NCBI RefSeq assembly: GCF_002483225.1
Contig: NZ_DLHL01000027.1
Coordinates: 66,163 to 130,162 of the forward strand
Origin: Gemmatimonas sp. UBA7669
Lineage (GTDB): Bacteria > Gemmatimonadota > Gemmatimonadetes > Gemmatimonadales > Gemmatimonadaceae
Length of the DNA stretch: 64,000 bases
Direction: 5' to 3'
Below are positions 52,613 to 62,450 of the stretch, in pieces. Positions within the stretch are counted from its first letter, which is position 1. Every line of letters starts with the position of its first letter. A program made the translations under genes and the position numbers. Under the pieces are notes generated by a model. The model did not search any database. It saw only the letters and a list, made by a program, of their open reading frames with translations, and was not told the origin of the DNA.

Positions 52613-54238
52613 ATGCTGGCCGCCGCCCCCTCCGCCGCCGTACTCGGCATCGACGCCCTCGACATCCTGGTCGAGGTGCATGTAGCCAATGGGCTACCAC
52701 AGTGGACGCTGGTGGGGTTGGCCGCGACGGCCGTGAAGGAAAGCCGAGACCGCGTCCACGCGGCGCTGGTCAACAGCGGCTTTACGGTACCTGCCAAACG
52801 CATCACGGTGTCGCTCACCCCGGGCGACACCCCGAAGCAAGGCACGAGCTTCGACCTGCCCATCGCCCTCGCGCTGCTCGCGGCCAGCGGACAATTGCCG
52901 GCCGAGGTGTTGCGCGAGACCTGCGCGGTGGGCGAGTTGGGGCTCGATGGCCAGGTGCGTGCGGTGCGCGGGGCGCTGGCTGTGGCGCGGCATGTGGCGG
53001 CGACCAGCGGCGCCCTGCTCATCGTGCCGCCGGACAACCGTGATGAAGCGCAGCGCGTACCCAACGCACGCGTTGTGTCGGCGCACTGTCTCGCGGAACT
53101 CGTGGACATGCTGCGTGATGGCCGCCCGGCGGCGCTGCCAACACGTCCCGCTCACCAGGCACAGGCAAGCGGCCACGATATCCCGGACCTGGGGGACGTG
53201 GTGGGGCAGGACCTGGCGGTGCGCGCCGTCGAAGTGGCGGCAGCGGGTGCGCACAATCTCCTGCTTGTTGGTCCACCGGGTGCGGGCAAGACCATGCTCG
53301 CCCGACGCCTGCCGGGCATTCTGCCGCCCCTCGATGAGCACGAGGCGCTGGAGGTGCTCGCCATTCACTCCGTGGCCGGATTGCTCGCGCCCGATCACGC
53401 GCAGCACCACAGTCTGTCGCGGCCATTCCGTGCCCCACACCACAGCATCTCCACCGCCGGCCTGGTGGGCGGCGGCGGTTGGCCGCGCCCCGGGGAAGTG
53501 AGTCTCGCGCATCATGGTGTGCTGTTCCTCGATGAACTGTCCCTGTTTCCGCGTCACACACTCGAAGCGTTGCGTCAGCCGCTCGAAGACGGGCAGGTGG
53601 TGGTGGCCCGCGCTGCCCGCGCCGTGCGCTTCCCCTCGCGCTTCTCGCTCGTGGCCGCCAGCAACCCCTGTCCCTGCGGCTACGCGGGCTCGCCCGACCG
53701 CGTCTGTCGTTGCACACCGGCGGAACTCGAACGTCACCGTGCCCGTCTCTCGGGGCCCCTGGCCGATCGCATTGACCTGCATGTGCATGTGCAACGCGTG
53801 CCCCCCGAGGCCCTCGCGTCGCAAAGCCCGCGTGAGCGCTCTGCCGACATCCGCGCCCGCGTCATTGCCGCGCGCGGCATTCAGCAGGCGCGCTACGCGC
53901 ATCTGCAAACGTCACTCGGGGCGCCGCTCACCAATGCCACCGCACCGGCCCGGGTCATTGCACCAGGCGCGCGCCTGCTGCCGGACGCCCGTGCACTCCT
54001 GCTGCGCGCCGCCGATCGTCTCGCCCTGTCGGCACGCGCCTATCACCGCGTGCTGCGTGTGGCCCGCACCATGGCCGACCTCGACGCCGAGGAGGCGGTA
54101 CATGCCATGCACGTGGCCGAAGCGCTGCGCTTCCGGCCCGTGGACAGCGAACAGGTTGCCGCAACGACAGAGCCGCCCGGCGGGGGAGTCGACGGCCCGG
54201 TGTCGCGTGACGGCGTCCACCACGCTCACGGGCCGTGA
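52613..54238 (+). CDS. comM: YifB/ComM family Mg-chelatase-like AAA ATPase
   Basis: 541 aa from ATG 52613. N-terminal Lon-like domain (VEVHVANGLPQWTLVGLAATAVKESRDRV), AAA core with LLVGPPGAGKTMLARRLPGILP (P-loop), FRAPHHSIS, Walker B LFLDELSLF, and the Cys-bearing NPCPCGYAGSPDRVCRC, as in ComM, a hexameric helicase that promotes branch migration in natural transformation. It is not a magnesium chelatase subunit despite the family name and the photosynthesis genes elsewhere in the window. The C-terminal ~30 residues are variable. Confidence 0.92.
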   Translation: MLAAAPSAAVLGIDALDILVEVHVANGLPQWTLVGLAATAVKESRDRVHAALVNSGFTVPAKRITVSLTPGDTPKQGTSFDLPIALALLAASGQLPAEVLRETCAVGELGLDGQVRAVRGALAVARHVAATSGALLIVPPDNRDEAQRVPNARVVSAHCLAELVDMLRDGRPAALPTRPAHQAQASGHDIPDLGDVVGQDLAVRAVEVAAAGAHNLLLVGPPGAGKTMLARRLPGILPPLDEHEALEVLAIHSVAGLLAPDHAQHHSLSRPFRAPHHSISTAGLVGGGGWPRPGEVSLAHHGVLFLDELSLFPRHTLEALRQPLEDGQVVVARAARAVRFPSRFSLVAASNPCPCGYAGSPDRVCRCTPAELERHRARLSGPLADRIDLHVHVQRVPPEALASQSPRERSADIRARVIAARGIQQARYAHLQTSLGAPLTNATAPARVIAPGARLLPDARALLLRAADRLALSARAYHRVLRVARTMADLDAEEAVHAMHVAEALRFRPVDSEQVAATTEPPGGGVDGPVSRDGVHHAHGP

Positions 54239-54319
54239 CCCATGCAGGCTGCGCCCACCCCATCCCCCCGTTGCAACGCGCGCCCCACCATGCGAAGAAC
54301 CGGTCCCGTCTTGCCGTAC

Positions 54320-54340
54320 AACCGTACACAACGTACGGTT
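54320..54340. promoter_or_regulatory. Perfect palindrome, probable antitoxin operator
   Basis: AACCGTAC, five bases, GTACGGTT: a perfect 8-bp inverted repeat ending 6 bases before the antitoxin ATG, with a further CCGTAC half-site at 54314-54319. Ribbon-helix-helix antitoxins bind such repeats to repress their own operon; that role is inferred. Confidence 0.65.
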
Positions 54341-54346
54341 CTCCAC

Positions 54347-54574
54347 ATGAAAACCACTCTTGTGCTGGACGATACGCTGGTCGCGCGGCTACGCCGGGAA
54401 GCGTCGCGCTCGGGGCGCAGCATGTCCGAAGTAGTCGAGGATGCCCTGCGGGTGTACCTCCAGCGGCGCCGCGAGCTGCCCGAACCGCCACCGCTGCCCG
54501 CCTTTGACTGCGGCGTGCCCCTGGTCGACGTCGCGCAGCGCGACAGGCTGTACGACCGCATGGAGCGGCCATGA
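54347..54574 (+). CDS. Ribbon-helix-helix (VapB/CopG-like) antitoxin
   Basis: 75 aa from ATG 54347. KTTLVLDDTLVARLRREASRSGRSMSEVVEDALRVYL is a ribbon-helix-helix DNA-binding domain (beta strand 2-7, helices ~10-22 and ~26-41). The C-terminal ~30 residues, Pro-rich then ending in RDRLYDRM, would wrap the toxin. It stands 14 bases before the PIN toxin gene and has a palindrome directly upstream. In-frame codons back to 54242 do not add domain sequence. Confidence 0.87.
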   Translation: MKTTLVLDDTLVARLRREASRSGRSMSEVVEDALRVYLQRRRELPEPPPLPAFDCGVPLVDVAQRDRLYDRMERP

Positions 54575-54588
54575 TGGAACGGGCGTGA

Positions 54589-55029
54589 ATGTTCGTCGTT
54601 GACACCAACGTGCTGCTGCACGCCGTCAATCGCGATGCGCCGGAACACCGGGAGTCCCTCGAGCTGCTGACCACCTGGCGGGGGCAGCACGGCGCCTGGT
54701 ATCTCACCTGGGGCATTGCCTACGAGTTTCTGCGCGTGGTCACGCACGCACGCGTGTTGCCCCGGCCCCTCACCGGGGCCCAAGCCTCGGCCTGGCTGAC
54801 CACACTGCTGGAGTCGCCGGGGCTCGCCTTGCTGGTACCGGGTGAGCGTCACGCACTCGTGCTGCAGGAGGTCCTGCGTGACGCGAAACACATCACGGGC
54901 AACCTCTGGCACGATGCCCACACCGTGGCACTGATGCGAGAGCATGGCGTGCGCCGAGTGGTCAGTTACGCTCAGGATTTCCGTCGCTTCCCGGGGGTTG
55001 AACTGCTCGCGCCGGCCGACCTGCTCTGA
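54589..55029 (+). CDS. PIN-domain (VapC-like) toxin ribonuclease
   Basis: 146-aa PIN nuclease with the acidic metal-binding set Asp5 (VDTNVLL), Glu46 (AYEFLRV), Asp109 (WHDAHTVAL) and Asp130 (YAQDF). All catalytic positions are present, so it should be active. Partner of the upstream ribbon-helix-helix antitoxin. Target RNA unknown. Base composition does not differ visibly from its neighbours. Confidence 0.9.
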   Translation: MFVVDTNVLLHAVNRDAPEHRESLELLTTWRGQHGAWYLTWGIAYEFLRVVTHARVLPRPLTGAQASAWLTTLLESPGLALLVPGERHALVLQEVLRDAKHITGNLWHDAHTVALMREHGVRRVVSYAQDFRRFPGVELLAPADLL

Positions 55030-55155
55030 GCGGCGGCACACGGTCGCCACGAAGCAGACGCAGCCCGCCCGCTCCCCCTCTCAGGTCTTCGGGGGTAGCT
55101 TTGCCAATCCGCACGACGCCGTGCCGCTCACTCCCCCGTAGCCCCTCTGCCACTC

Positions 55156-55962
55156 GTGGGTTGTCTCACACGCATCGGTTGTGGCGCCGTCCTGCTGGTC
55201 GGCGGCGCCGCCGGTTATTGGCTCTATGGTGACCGGCTCCCGTCGGTGCTCTCACGAGCCGCCAGCGGCGCCGCGGAAACCGTCACCGACGTGGCGGCGC
55301 GCACCAGCGAGCGGCTCGACAGTCAGGATGGGGCCCGCATTGCCGCCGAGGAAGAGGCCCGTCGCCGCACCCGGCGAGAAGCCCGTGATCGCGCGCTGGG
55401 CTGGGTGAGCGTGAACGCCGATGCCCCCGCGGTGCCCAAGGGCACGGCCGATCCGCTCGCGCCGCTGCGCCGCAAGAACGGCCCGGCCTACGTGTCACTC
55501 GACGCACGCGACGTGGCGCAGGTGCTCGCCCCGCTGCTCGCGCAATTGCCGCCCTCGGCGAGCACCGCCGAAGTGGCCTTCGACAAGGATCAGGTGCTGT
55601 TGCGCACTGATGTCGCACTCCGCGACTTCACCGGCGTCGGGGCACTCGGCACACTCCTCGGCAAGGCCCTCGAAGGCGAGGACACGTTGTTTCTGGCGGG
55701 CAGCATTGAGCCCGTGCGGCCGGGTCTCGCCCAGTTCCGGGTGCGCGAGTTGCGCCTGCGTGGCCTCGACCTGCCGCCGCGGATCATTCCCTCGCTCGTG
55801 GGGTCCCTCAAGCGACAGGCCGTTCGGGCGGGGGTGAGCATTGACACCCTGCCCATCACTGCCGACGCCCTGCCGTTGCCGCTGCCGCGCGCCGTCAGTG
55901 ATGCGCGGGTCGTGAACGGCAAACTCACCCTTTATCGCAATGTGCCCGGGGCCACGCCCTAG
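55156..55962 (+). CDS. Membrane-anchored protein of unknown function
   Basis: Not recognised with certainty. 268 aa from GTG 55156: a Gly-rich N-terminal membrane anchor (~5-24), a charged helical stretch (~45-78, with EEEARRRTRREARDRA), then a beta-rich domain with DKDQVLLRTDVAL, VRELRLRGLDLPPRIIPSLVGSL and DARVVNGKLTLYR. The pattern of beta strands with an exposed 'LDLPP' and 'ARVVNGKL' recalls lipid-binding TULIP/DUF2993-like proteins; this is only suggestive. The NtrC-family gene follows closely and may be co-transcribed. Confidence 0.7.
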   Translation: MGCLTRIGCGAVLLVGGAAGYWLYGDRLPSVLSRAASGAAETVTDVAARTSERLDSQDGARIAAEEEARRRTRREARDRALGWVSVNADAPAVPKGTADPLAPLRRKNGPAYVSLDARDVAQVLAPLLAQLPPSASTAEVAFDKDQVLLRTDVALRDFTGVGALGTLLGKALEGEDTLFLAGSIEPVRPGLAQFRVRELRLRGLDLPPRIIPSLVGSLKRQAVRAGVSIDTLPITADALPLPLPRAVSDARVVNGKLTLYRNVPGATP

Positions 55963-55980
55963 GTGCCCGCACGCAGGGAC

Positions 55981-57351
<1,371 letters not shown>

Positions 57352-57424
57352 GTGGGGCCGTAGGGGTGGGCGGCCCCGGGTCCGGCGTGCGCTGCGCTGG
57401 CCGGTTCACCATACCACGCACACC

Positions 57425-58078
57425 ATGACGGACTGGGACAAGGAACTCGCCAAGATCGACAAGCAGCTTGCGTCGATATCCGATGAACAGCTCATGGCCT
57501 CGGCGCAGCAGGCGCCCGCACCGGCCAAGGGGGCCACGTCGGCCACCAAGGCCTTGCCGGCGGCAGGCCGCGCCGCCGCGCCAGCCTCCGCGGCGTCTGC
57601 GTCTCCGGCGTTCGCCACCGGCGCCGGCCGTCCCTGGGTGGCCTGGCTCAAGGTCACGGTGGCGGTCACCGCTGCGGCGGGGCTCATGTTCTGGCCCTGG
57701 CCCGCGCGCTGTGGGCTGCCTCTCATCGGTTTCACGGCCGCGACCGGCGGCGTAGCCGTATTGGGCCTCTGGAGTGCCATCGGCACCTGGCGGCACAGGC
57801 TGGGTCTCGCGCACGTGGCATCCTTGCTGGTGACCATGTGGGGCCTCGGCCTCGGCGCGCGCGAGGTGCTGCCGCGCGTGGGCTATGCCATTCCCACCAT
57901 CGACCGGCCGGCGGTGTGGAGCTGTGACGGATTGCCGGCGCTGCCCGCGCCGCCGTCCACAGTCACGCCCTCCGACGCGCAGCCCGGTGGCGCCGATCCG
58001 TCGGCTCCTGCGCCCTCGGTTGCACCTACGCCGGCGGGAGACGCCGGCACTACCCCACCCGCTAGTTTTCCGGGATGA
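57425..58078 (+). CDS. Hypothetical membrane protein
   Basis: Not recognised. 217 aa from ATG 57425. A charged start (MTDWDKELAKIDKQLASIS), an Ala/Pro-rich linker (~28-65), three hydrophobic segments (~72-93, 97-117, 127-147) and a Pro/Ser/Thr-rich periplasmic-like tail. Looks like a small accessory membrane protein. The stop overlaps the aldehyde dehydrogenase start (ATGA), so the two are translated together, but this gives no clear function. Confidence 0.72.
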   Translation: MTDWDKELAKIDKQLASISDEQLMASAQQAPAPAKGATSATKALPAAGRAAAPASAASASPAFATGAGRPWVAWLKVTVAVTAAAGLMFWPWPARCGLPLIGFTAATGGVAVLGLWSAIGTWRHRLGLAHVASLLVTMWGLGLGAREVLPRVGYAIPTIDRPAVWSCDGLPALPAPPSTVTPSDAQPGGADPSAPAPSVAPTPAGDAGTTPPASFPG

Positions 58079-59571
58079 CTCACTTCAAGAACTTCATCGG
58101 CGGCCAGTGGAAGGCGCCGAGCACGGGCGCGTACTTCGAGAACCGCAATCCGGCCGATACGCGTGATCTGATTGGGCAGTTCCCGGCCTCTGGTGTAGCC
58201 GATGTCGAGGAGGCGGTGGCCAGTGCGCAGCGTGGCTTTGCGCAGTGGAAGCGCACCCCGCCGCCGGCCCGCGGCGATGTGCTGCGTCGGGTGGGCGACC
58301 TGCTCGCGGCGCGCAAGGAAGAACTCGCCGACATCATGACCCGCGAAATGGGCAAGCCGCTCGCGGAAACGCGTGGCGACGTGCAGGAAGGCATCGACAC
58401 GGCCTACTACGCCGCCACGGAAGGCCGTCGACTGTTCGGGCACACGGTGCCCAGCGAACTGGCCAACAAGTGGGCCATGAGCATGCGCCGTCCCATTGGC
58501 GTCTGCGGGCTCATCACGCCGTTCAACTTCCCGCTGGCCATTCCGACCTGGAAGGCCTTCCCGGCGCTGCTCTGCGGCAACGCGGTCATTCTCAAGCCGG
58601 CAGAAGACGTTCCGCACACCGCCACCGTGCTGGTCGAGATTCTGCTCGAGGCCGGCCTGCCGCCCGAAGTGGTGCAGTTGGTGCACGGCATGGGCGAAGT
58701 GGTGGGCAAGGCCCTTGTCGAACATCCGCAGGTGCCGGTCATTTCGTTTACGGGCAGCACGGAAACCGGTCGCTTTGTGGGCGAGACCTGTGGTCGCATG
58801 CACAAGCGGCTGTCACTCGAGATGGGTGGCAAGAACGCACAGATCGTGCTCGACGATGCCGACCTCGATCTCGCGCTCGATGGCGTGCTCTGGGGCGCCT
58901 TTGGTACGACGGGGCAGCGCTGCACGGCCACCAGTCGCCTCATTCTGCAGGACGGCATTCATGATGCCTTCGTCGAGCGTCTCGTGGCGCGCGCGGCCAC
59001 GCTGCGGCTTGGCGACGGACGCAAGGCCGGCACCGACGTGGGACCGCTGGTCAACGAAGCCGCGCGCGAAAAGGTCGAGCGCTACATCGGCGTCGGCCGC
59101 GAGCAGGGTGCCACGCTGGCGCTCGGCGGCGCGCGCGCCACGGGCACGCAGGATGGTCGCGATCTCGATCACGGCTACTTCTTCCAGCCCACCATCTTCA
59201 CCGGTGTCACGGCGGGCTCACGTCTCGATCAGGAAGAGATTTTCGGTCCGGTGCTGTCCGTCATCCGTGTGGGGAGCGTGGACGAAGCTTTCGCCGTCAA
59301 CAACGGCGTACGGTATGGCCTCTCCAGCAGCGTGTACACGCGTAACGTGAACGTGGCCTTCCGCGCCCTGCAGGAGCTCGATAACGGCATCACCTACGTG
59401 AATGCGCCGACCATCGGTGCCGAGGCGCATCTGCCGTTCGGCGGCGTCAAGGAAACGGGCAACGGACATCGCGAAGGGGGCTGGGAGGTCTACGAGTTTT
59501 ATTCGGAGACGAAGGTCGGCTACGTCGACTACTCGGGCGCGCTGCAGCGCGCACAGATCGACAACTACTGA
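58075..59571 (+). CDS. NAD(P)-dependent aldehyde dehydrogenase
   Basis: 498-aa member of the aldehyde dehydrogenase superfamily. Seen: TPFNFPLAIPTWK and LKPAEDVPHTA (cofactor site), GSTETGR, catalytic Glu in LEMGGKN, catalytic Cys in GQRCTATSR, and EEIFGPVLSV. The TTGQRCTATSR and EAHLPFGGVKETGNGHREGG patterns resemble the semialdehyde/ALDH7-like and ketoglutarate-semialdehyde enzymes; the exact substrate is not certain. Coupled to the preceding gene by ATGA; signal peptidase follows after five bases. Confidence 0.9.
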   Translation: MTHFKNFIGGQWKAPSTGAYFENRNPADTRDLIGQFPASGVADVEEAVASAQRGFAQWKRTPPPARGDVLRRVGDLLAARKEELADIMTREMGKPLAETRGDVQEGIDTAYYAATEGRRLFGHTVPSELANKWAMSMRRPIGVCGLITPFNFPLAIPTWKAFPALLCGNAVILKPAEDVPHTATVLVEILLEAGLPPEVVQLVHGMGEVVGKALVEHPQVPVISFTGSTETGRFVGETCGRMHKRLSLEMGGKNAQIVLDDADLDLALDGVLWGAFGTTGQRCTATSRLILQDGIHDAFVERLVARAATLRLGDGRKAGTDVGPLVNEAAREKVERYIGVGREQGATLALGGARATGTQDGRDLDHGYFFQPTIFTGVTAGSRLDQEEIFGPVLSVIRVGSVDEAFAVNNGVRYGLSSSVYTRNVNVAFRALQELDNGITYVNAPTIGAEAHLPFGGVKETGNGHREGGWEVYEFYSETKVGYVDYSGALQRAQIDNY

Positions 59572-59576
59572 CCGAC

Positions 59577-60233
59577 GTGCGGCCAGCGGCCACCCGGGAG
59601 CGTCGCGACGAAGCCCTGCGCGCCGCCAATCGTGGATCGTCCCGTCTGGGCACATCCCGATCGGGCGGCCGTGGTGGTTGGCGTAGTGGCTGGCGTGGCG
59701 CGGGCGCGTCGCCCGGCGACGGCGCTCGTGGCACACGATGGAAGCCGGTGCTTCTGCTGGCCGTGCTGTTCTTCGTGGTGGCCCGCATGCTGCTGCTCGA
59801 AGCCGTCCACGTGTCCTCGTCCAGCATGACACCGGCGCTGCAGCCGGGGGACTATGTGCTGGTGTCGCGTGTGGGCTACGCGTCGACCGTACCGTTCACC
59901 ACCTGGCGCCTGCCGTTCAGCCGGGAGGTGTCACGCAATCAGGTGCTGGTGTTCAACTGGCCACCCGATCCGTCGCAGGTGTACGTGAAGCGCGTGGTGG
60001 GCCGAGCGGGTGACACTGTGCGGGTGAACGGTGCGCCGGTGGTCGTGCCGCCGGGCCATTCGTACGTCCTTGGCGACAAACGGGACGATTCGCTCGACAG
60101 TCGGCATTGGGGGGTGGTGCCCGACAGTCATGTACGCGGCGTGGCATGGCGTGTGTACTTCAGCGTTACGCCGGGCGCAACACCGTGGTGGCAGCGCATC
60201 AGGTGGGAACGGGTTGGACGCGCGGTGCAGTAG
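59577..60233 (+). CDS. lepB: Signal peptidase I
   Basis: 218-aa membrane peptidase that cleaves signal peptides outside the membrane. A long Arg/Gly-rich cytoplasmic N-terminus (~1-55), one membrane helix (~57-75), the nucleophile Ser83 in SSSSMTPALQPGDYVLV, general base Lys138 in VYVKRVVGRAGDTV and the structural box GDKRDDSLDSR (166-176), where Lys replaces the common Asn of GDN. Start GTG 59577 is five bases after the aldehyde dehydrogenase; a start further in, before the helix, is possible. Confidence 0.9.
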   Translation: MRPAATRERRDEALRAANRGSSRLGTSRSGGRGGWRSGWRGAGASPGDGARGTRWKPVLLLAVLFFVVARMLLLEAVHVSSSSMTPALQPGDYVLVSRVGYASTVPFTTWRLPFSREVSRNQVLVFNWPPDPSQVYVKRVVGRAGDTVRVNGAPVVVPPGHSYVLGDKRDDSLDSRHWGVVPDSHVRGVAWRVYFSVTPGATPWWQRIRWERVGRAVQ

Positions 60234-60502
60234 TGGAGCATCAGTGGTGCGCTGGCCGTACCGTCGTGCAGCGTGTCACGGTGAGGCGACGATGCCCGCC
60301 GGGCAATGCCGACTTGTCCATCCGGGATTTAACGTTGGCATGCGTTGACGAAACGCGGGGAATCGATCAGGCTTAATGGAGGATGTGCGCGCCGCGTTGT
60401 GCGCCTCGCCTCATCCGGATACCTCGCACGACCCGAAGGACACCGCGTCTCCCTCCCTACGCGGTGCGCACATGGGACCATCAGCACCCGAGCCGCAACA
60501 CC

Positions 60503-61363
60503 ATGGCTGTCACTCCCCCGAAGAAGAAGGCGTCGTACGAGGAAGGCTCCCTCGATCAGTATCTCCGCGACATCAGCGCCTATCCGCTGATCTCCCGTGA
60601 GGAAGAAGCAGAGCTCGCACGACGAATTCGGGTGGGAGATCAGGAAGCGCTCGACAAGCTGGTGCGGTCGAATCTTCGCTTCGTCGTCAGCGTGGCCAAG
60701 AAGTATCAGAATCAGGGCGTGTCGCTGTCCGACCTGATCAATGAGGGCAACCTCGGCCTCATTCGCGCCGCGCACAAGTTCGACGAAACCAAGGGCATCA
60801 AGTTCATCTCGTATGCCGTGTGGTGGATTCGTCAGGCCATCCTGCAGGCGCTGGCCGAGCAGTCGCGCATCGTGCGGGTGCCGCTCAATCGTGCGGGTAC
60901 GCTGCACCGCATCGGCAAGCGCGCCAATGCGCTGCTGCAGGAGCTGGGGCGCGAGGCCACGCATGCCGAAATCGCCGACGGCATGGACATCACCGAAGAA
61001 GAGGTGGCCAAGACCATGTCCATCTCCCAGGTGCACCTGTCGCTCGATGCGCCGCTCACGCCGGGCGAGGACAATCGCCTGCTGGACTACTTGCCGGACA
61101 CGCTGCATCCCAACCCGGAAGACCAGACCTTCGACAAGGCGCTCACCGAGGCCATTGAGGAATCGCTGGGCAGCCTCAAGGAGCGCGAGTCCAAGATTCT
61201 GCGGCTGTACTTCGGCATCGACGAAACCGAGCCCATGACGCTCGAGGAGATCGGCGCGCAGTTGGGCATCACGCGCGAGCGCGTGCGGCAGATCAAGGAA
61301 AAGGCGCTGTCGCGCCTGCGCCACGTGAGCCGTTCCAAGTCGCTCGAGAGCTTCCTCGGCTGA
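60503..61363 (+). CDS. RpoD-family RNA polymerase sigma factor (no region 1.1)
   Basis: 286 aa from ATG 60503. Region 1.2 (SLDQYLRDISAYPLISREEEAELA), region 2 with LRFVVSVAKKYQNQGVSLSDLINEGNLGLIRA and FISYAVWWIRQAI (-10 recognition), region 3, and region 4 with LEEIGAQLGITRERVRQIKEKALSRLR (-35 recognition). This compact form without region 1.1 is found as the main or a group-2 sigma factor in several phyla. The open frame to 60383 is not conserved. A strong terminator follows. Confidence 0.92.
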   Translation: MAVTPPKKKASYEEGSLDQYLRDISAYPLISREEEAELARRIRVGDQEALDKLVRSNLRFVVSVAKKYQNQGVSLSDLINEGNLGLIRAAHKFDETKGIKFISYAVWWIRQAILQALAEQSRIVRVPLNRAGTLHRIGKRANALLQELGREATHAEIADGMDITEEEVAKTMSISQVHLSLDAPLTPGEDNRLLDYLPDTLHPNPEDQTFDKALTEAIEESLGSLKERESKILRLYFGIDETEPMTLEEIGAQLGITRERVRQIKEKALSRLRHVSRSKSLESFLG

Positions 61364-61405
61364 GCCTCCTCGGGCAAAGCGCAGGGCGGTTAGATTTGGG
61401 GGGTC

Positions 61406-61430
61406 GGCCCCGGTTTGCGCCGGGGCCTTT
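61406..61430 (+). terminator. Intrinsic terminator after the sigma factor gene
   Basis: GGCCCCGG (61406-61413), loop TTTGCG, CCGGGGCC (61420-61427), then TTT. Lies 43 bases after the sigma factor stop and before yajQ. Confidence 0.8.
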
Positions 61431-61451
61431 CCGTACCCGGAGCTCATTCCC

Positions 61452-61952
61452 ATGGCATCGACCTATTCGTTCGACGTGACCACCGGCTGCGACCTGCAGG
61501 AGGTCGACAACGCCGTCAATCAGGCGCAGAAGGAAGTGATGCAGCGCTTCGACTTCAAGGGCTCGCATGTGCTGATTGATTTTCAGCGCAGCGAGAACCT
61601 CATCAAGCTCGAGGCCGAGGGTGACATGCGCAGCGATGCGCTGCTGGACGTCATCCGCAGCAAGCTGATCAAGCGCGGCGTGTCGGTGAAGAATCTTGAC
61701 ATCACCGACCCCAAGCCCGGCAGCGGCGAAATCCAGCGTCGCGAGATCAAGCTCAAGATGGCCCTCGACAGCGAGACAGCCAAAAAGGTGAGCGCGGCCA
61801 TCAAGGAGGCCAAGCTCAAGAAGGTCACCTCGTCCATCCAGGGCGAACAGGTGCGCGTGAGCAGTCCCGACAAAGACGCGCTGCAGGAGTGCATGACCCT
61901 GCTGCGCAAGGGCGACTTCGGCGTGGAGCTGCAGTTCGGGAATTATCGCTGA
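61452..61952 (+). CDS. yajQ: YajQ family nucleotide-binding protein
   Basis: 166-aa protein with the two YajQ halves: YSFDVTTGCDLQEVDNAVNQAQKE and RFDFKGSHVLIDF at the start, VKNLDITDPKPGSGEIQRREI in the middle, and FGVELQFGNYR at the end; full normal length. Family members bind nucleotides and RNA, and some are reported to bind cyclic di-GMP. The 3' end overlaps the next, convergent gene by 10 bases. Confidence 0.93.
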   Translation: MASTYSFDVTTGCDLQEVDNAVNQAQKEVMQRFDFKGSHVLIDFQRSENLIKLEAEGDMRSDALLDVIRSKLIKRGVSVKNLDITDPKPGSGEIQRREIKLKMALDSETAKKVSAAIKEAKLKKVTSSIQGEQVRVSSPDKDALQECMTLLRKGDFGVELQFGNYR

Positions 61953-62380
61953 GTCGGAGCGGCGAGCGGCAACTGCAGCGTACGCAGGAGCGGTTCGCCG
62001 TTGCTCCGCTCTGCGCGAATGACCACGGTGCGCGCGGGGAGATTGGGTACCGAGTCTTCGTGTCGCAGCGTGGCGACCGCCTGCAGACAGTTTGAGCCTT
62101 CATTGCGCGCGATGAACCGCCACGTCAGTGTGTCTCCGGACACGCGCCGCTCCACCCGGACGAGTTCAGCGCAAAGGTTAAAGCCCACCACACCGAAGAA
62201 TGTGAGTTTAGCCGATCCACTCGGAGTGGGAACAGCGGCCACGGCGATGCTATCAACTTGAGCCACTCGTTCTTTGGGGCCGGTAAACAGACCACAGCCT
62301 GAGAACAGGCCGGCAAGCAGCGCAGGAACGCTCGTCGTCAACAACAATGGAGCTTGGCGGCGTATCGTGATCGTTTTCAT
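61943..62380 (-). CDS. Small lipoprotein of unknown function
   Basis: Not recognised. 145 aa from ATG 62380, with a signal sequence and lipobox LFSGC (Cys29); the rest is one small beta-rich domain with two further Cys (FNLCAEL, SNCLQAV) that could form a disulphide. Its stop overlaps the end of yajQ. Same direction as the S8 protease gene 70 bases upstream, so possibly co-transcribed with it. Confidence 0.7.
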   Translation of the reverse strand: MKTITIRRQAPLLLTTSVPALLAGLFSGCGLFTGPKERVAQVDSIAVAAVPTPSGSAKLTFFGVVGFNLCAELVRVERRVSGDTLTWRFIARNEGSNCLQAVATLRHEDSVPNLPARTVVIRAERSNGEPLLRTLQLPLAAPTQR

Positions 62381-62450
62381 CTGAATGCTCGACGATAGAA
62401 CCAGCGCAGCACGCAAATGACATTGCGGCCGCGCTGATTCCTGGTGAATG

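Noticed and set aside
52613..54238. comM as a magnesium chelatase subunit
   Set aside because: The N-terminal Lon-like domain and Cys-rich NPCPCG region are those of ComM/YifB; bchI is already present.
54235..54346. Longer antitoxin starting at 54242
   Set aside because: The added residues cover the palindromic operator and do not extend the ribbon-helix-helix fold.
60345..60377. TTGACG as a -35 box with CTTAAT as -10 before the sigma factor gene
   Set aside because: The spacing of about 21 bases is too long for a normal promoter; not reported as a feature.
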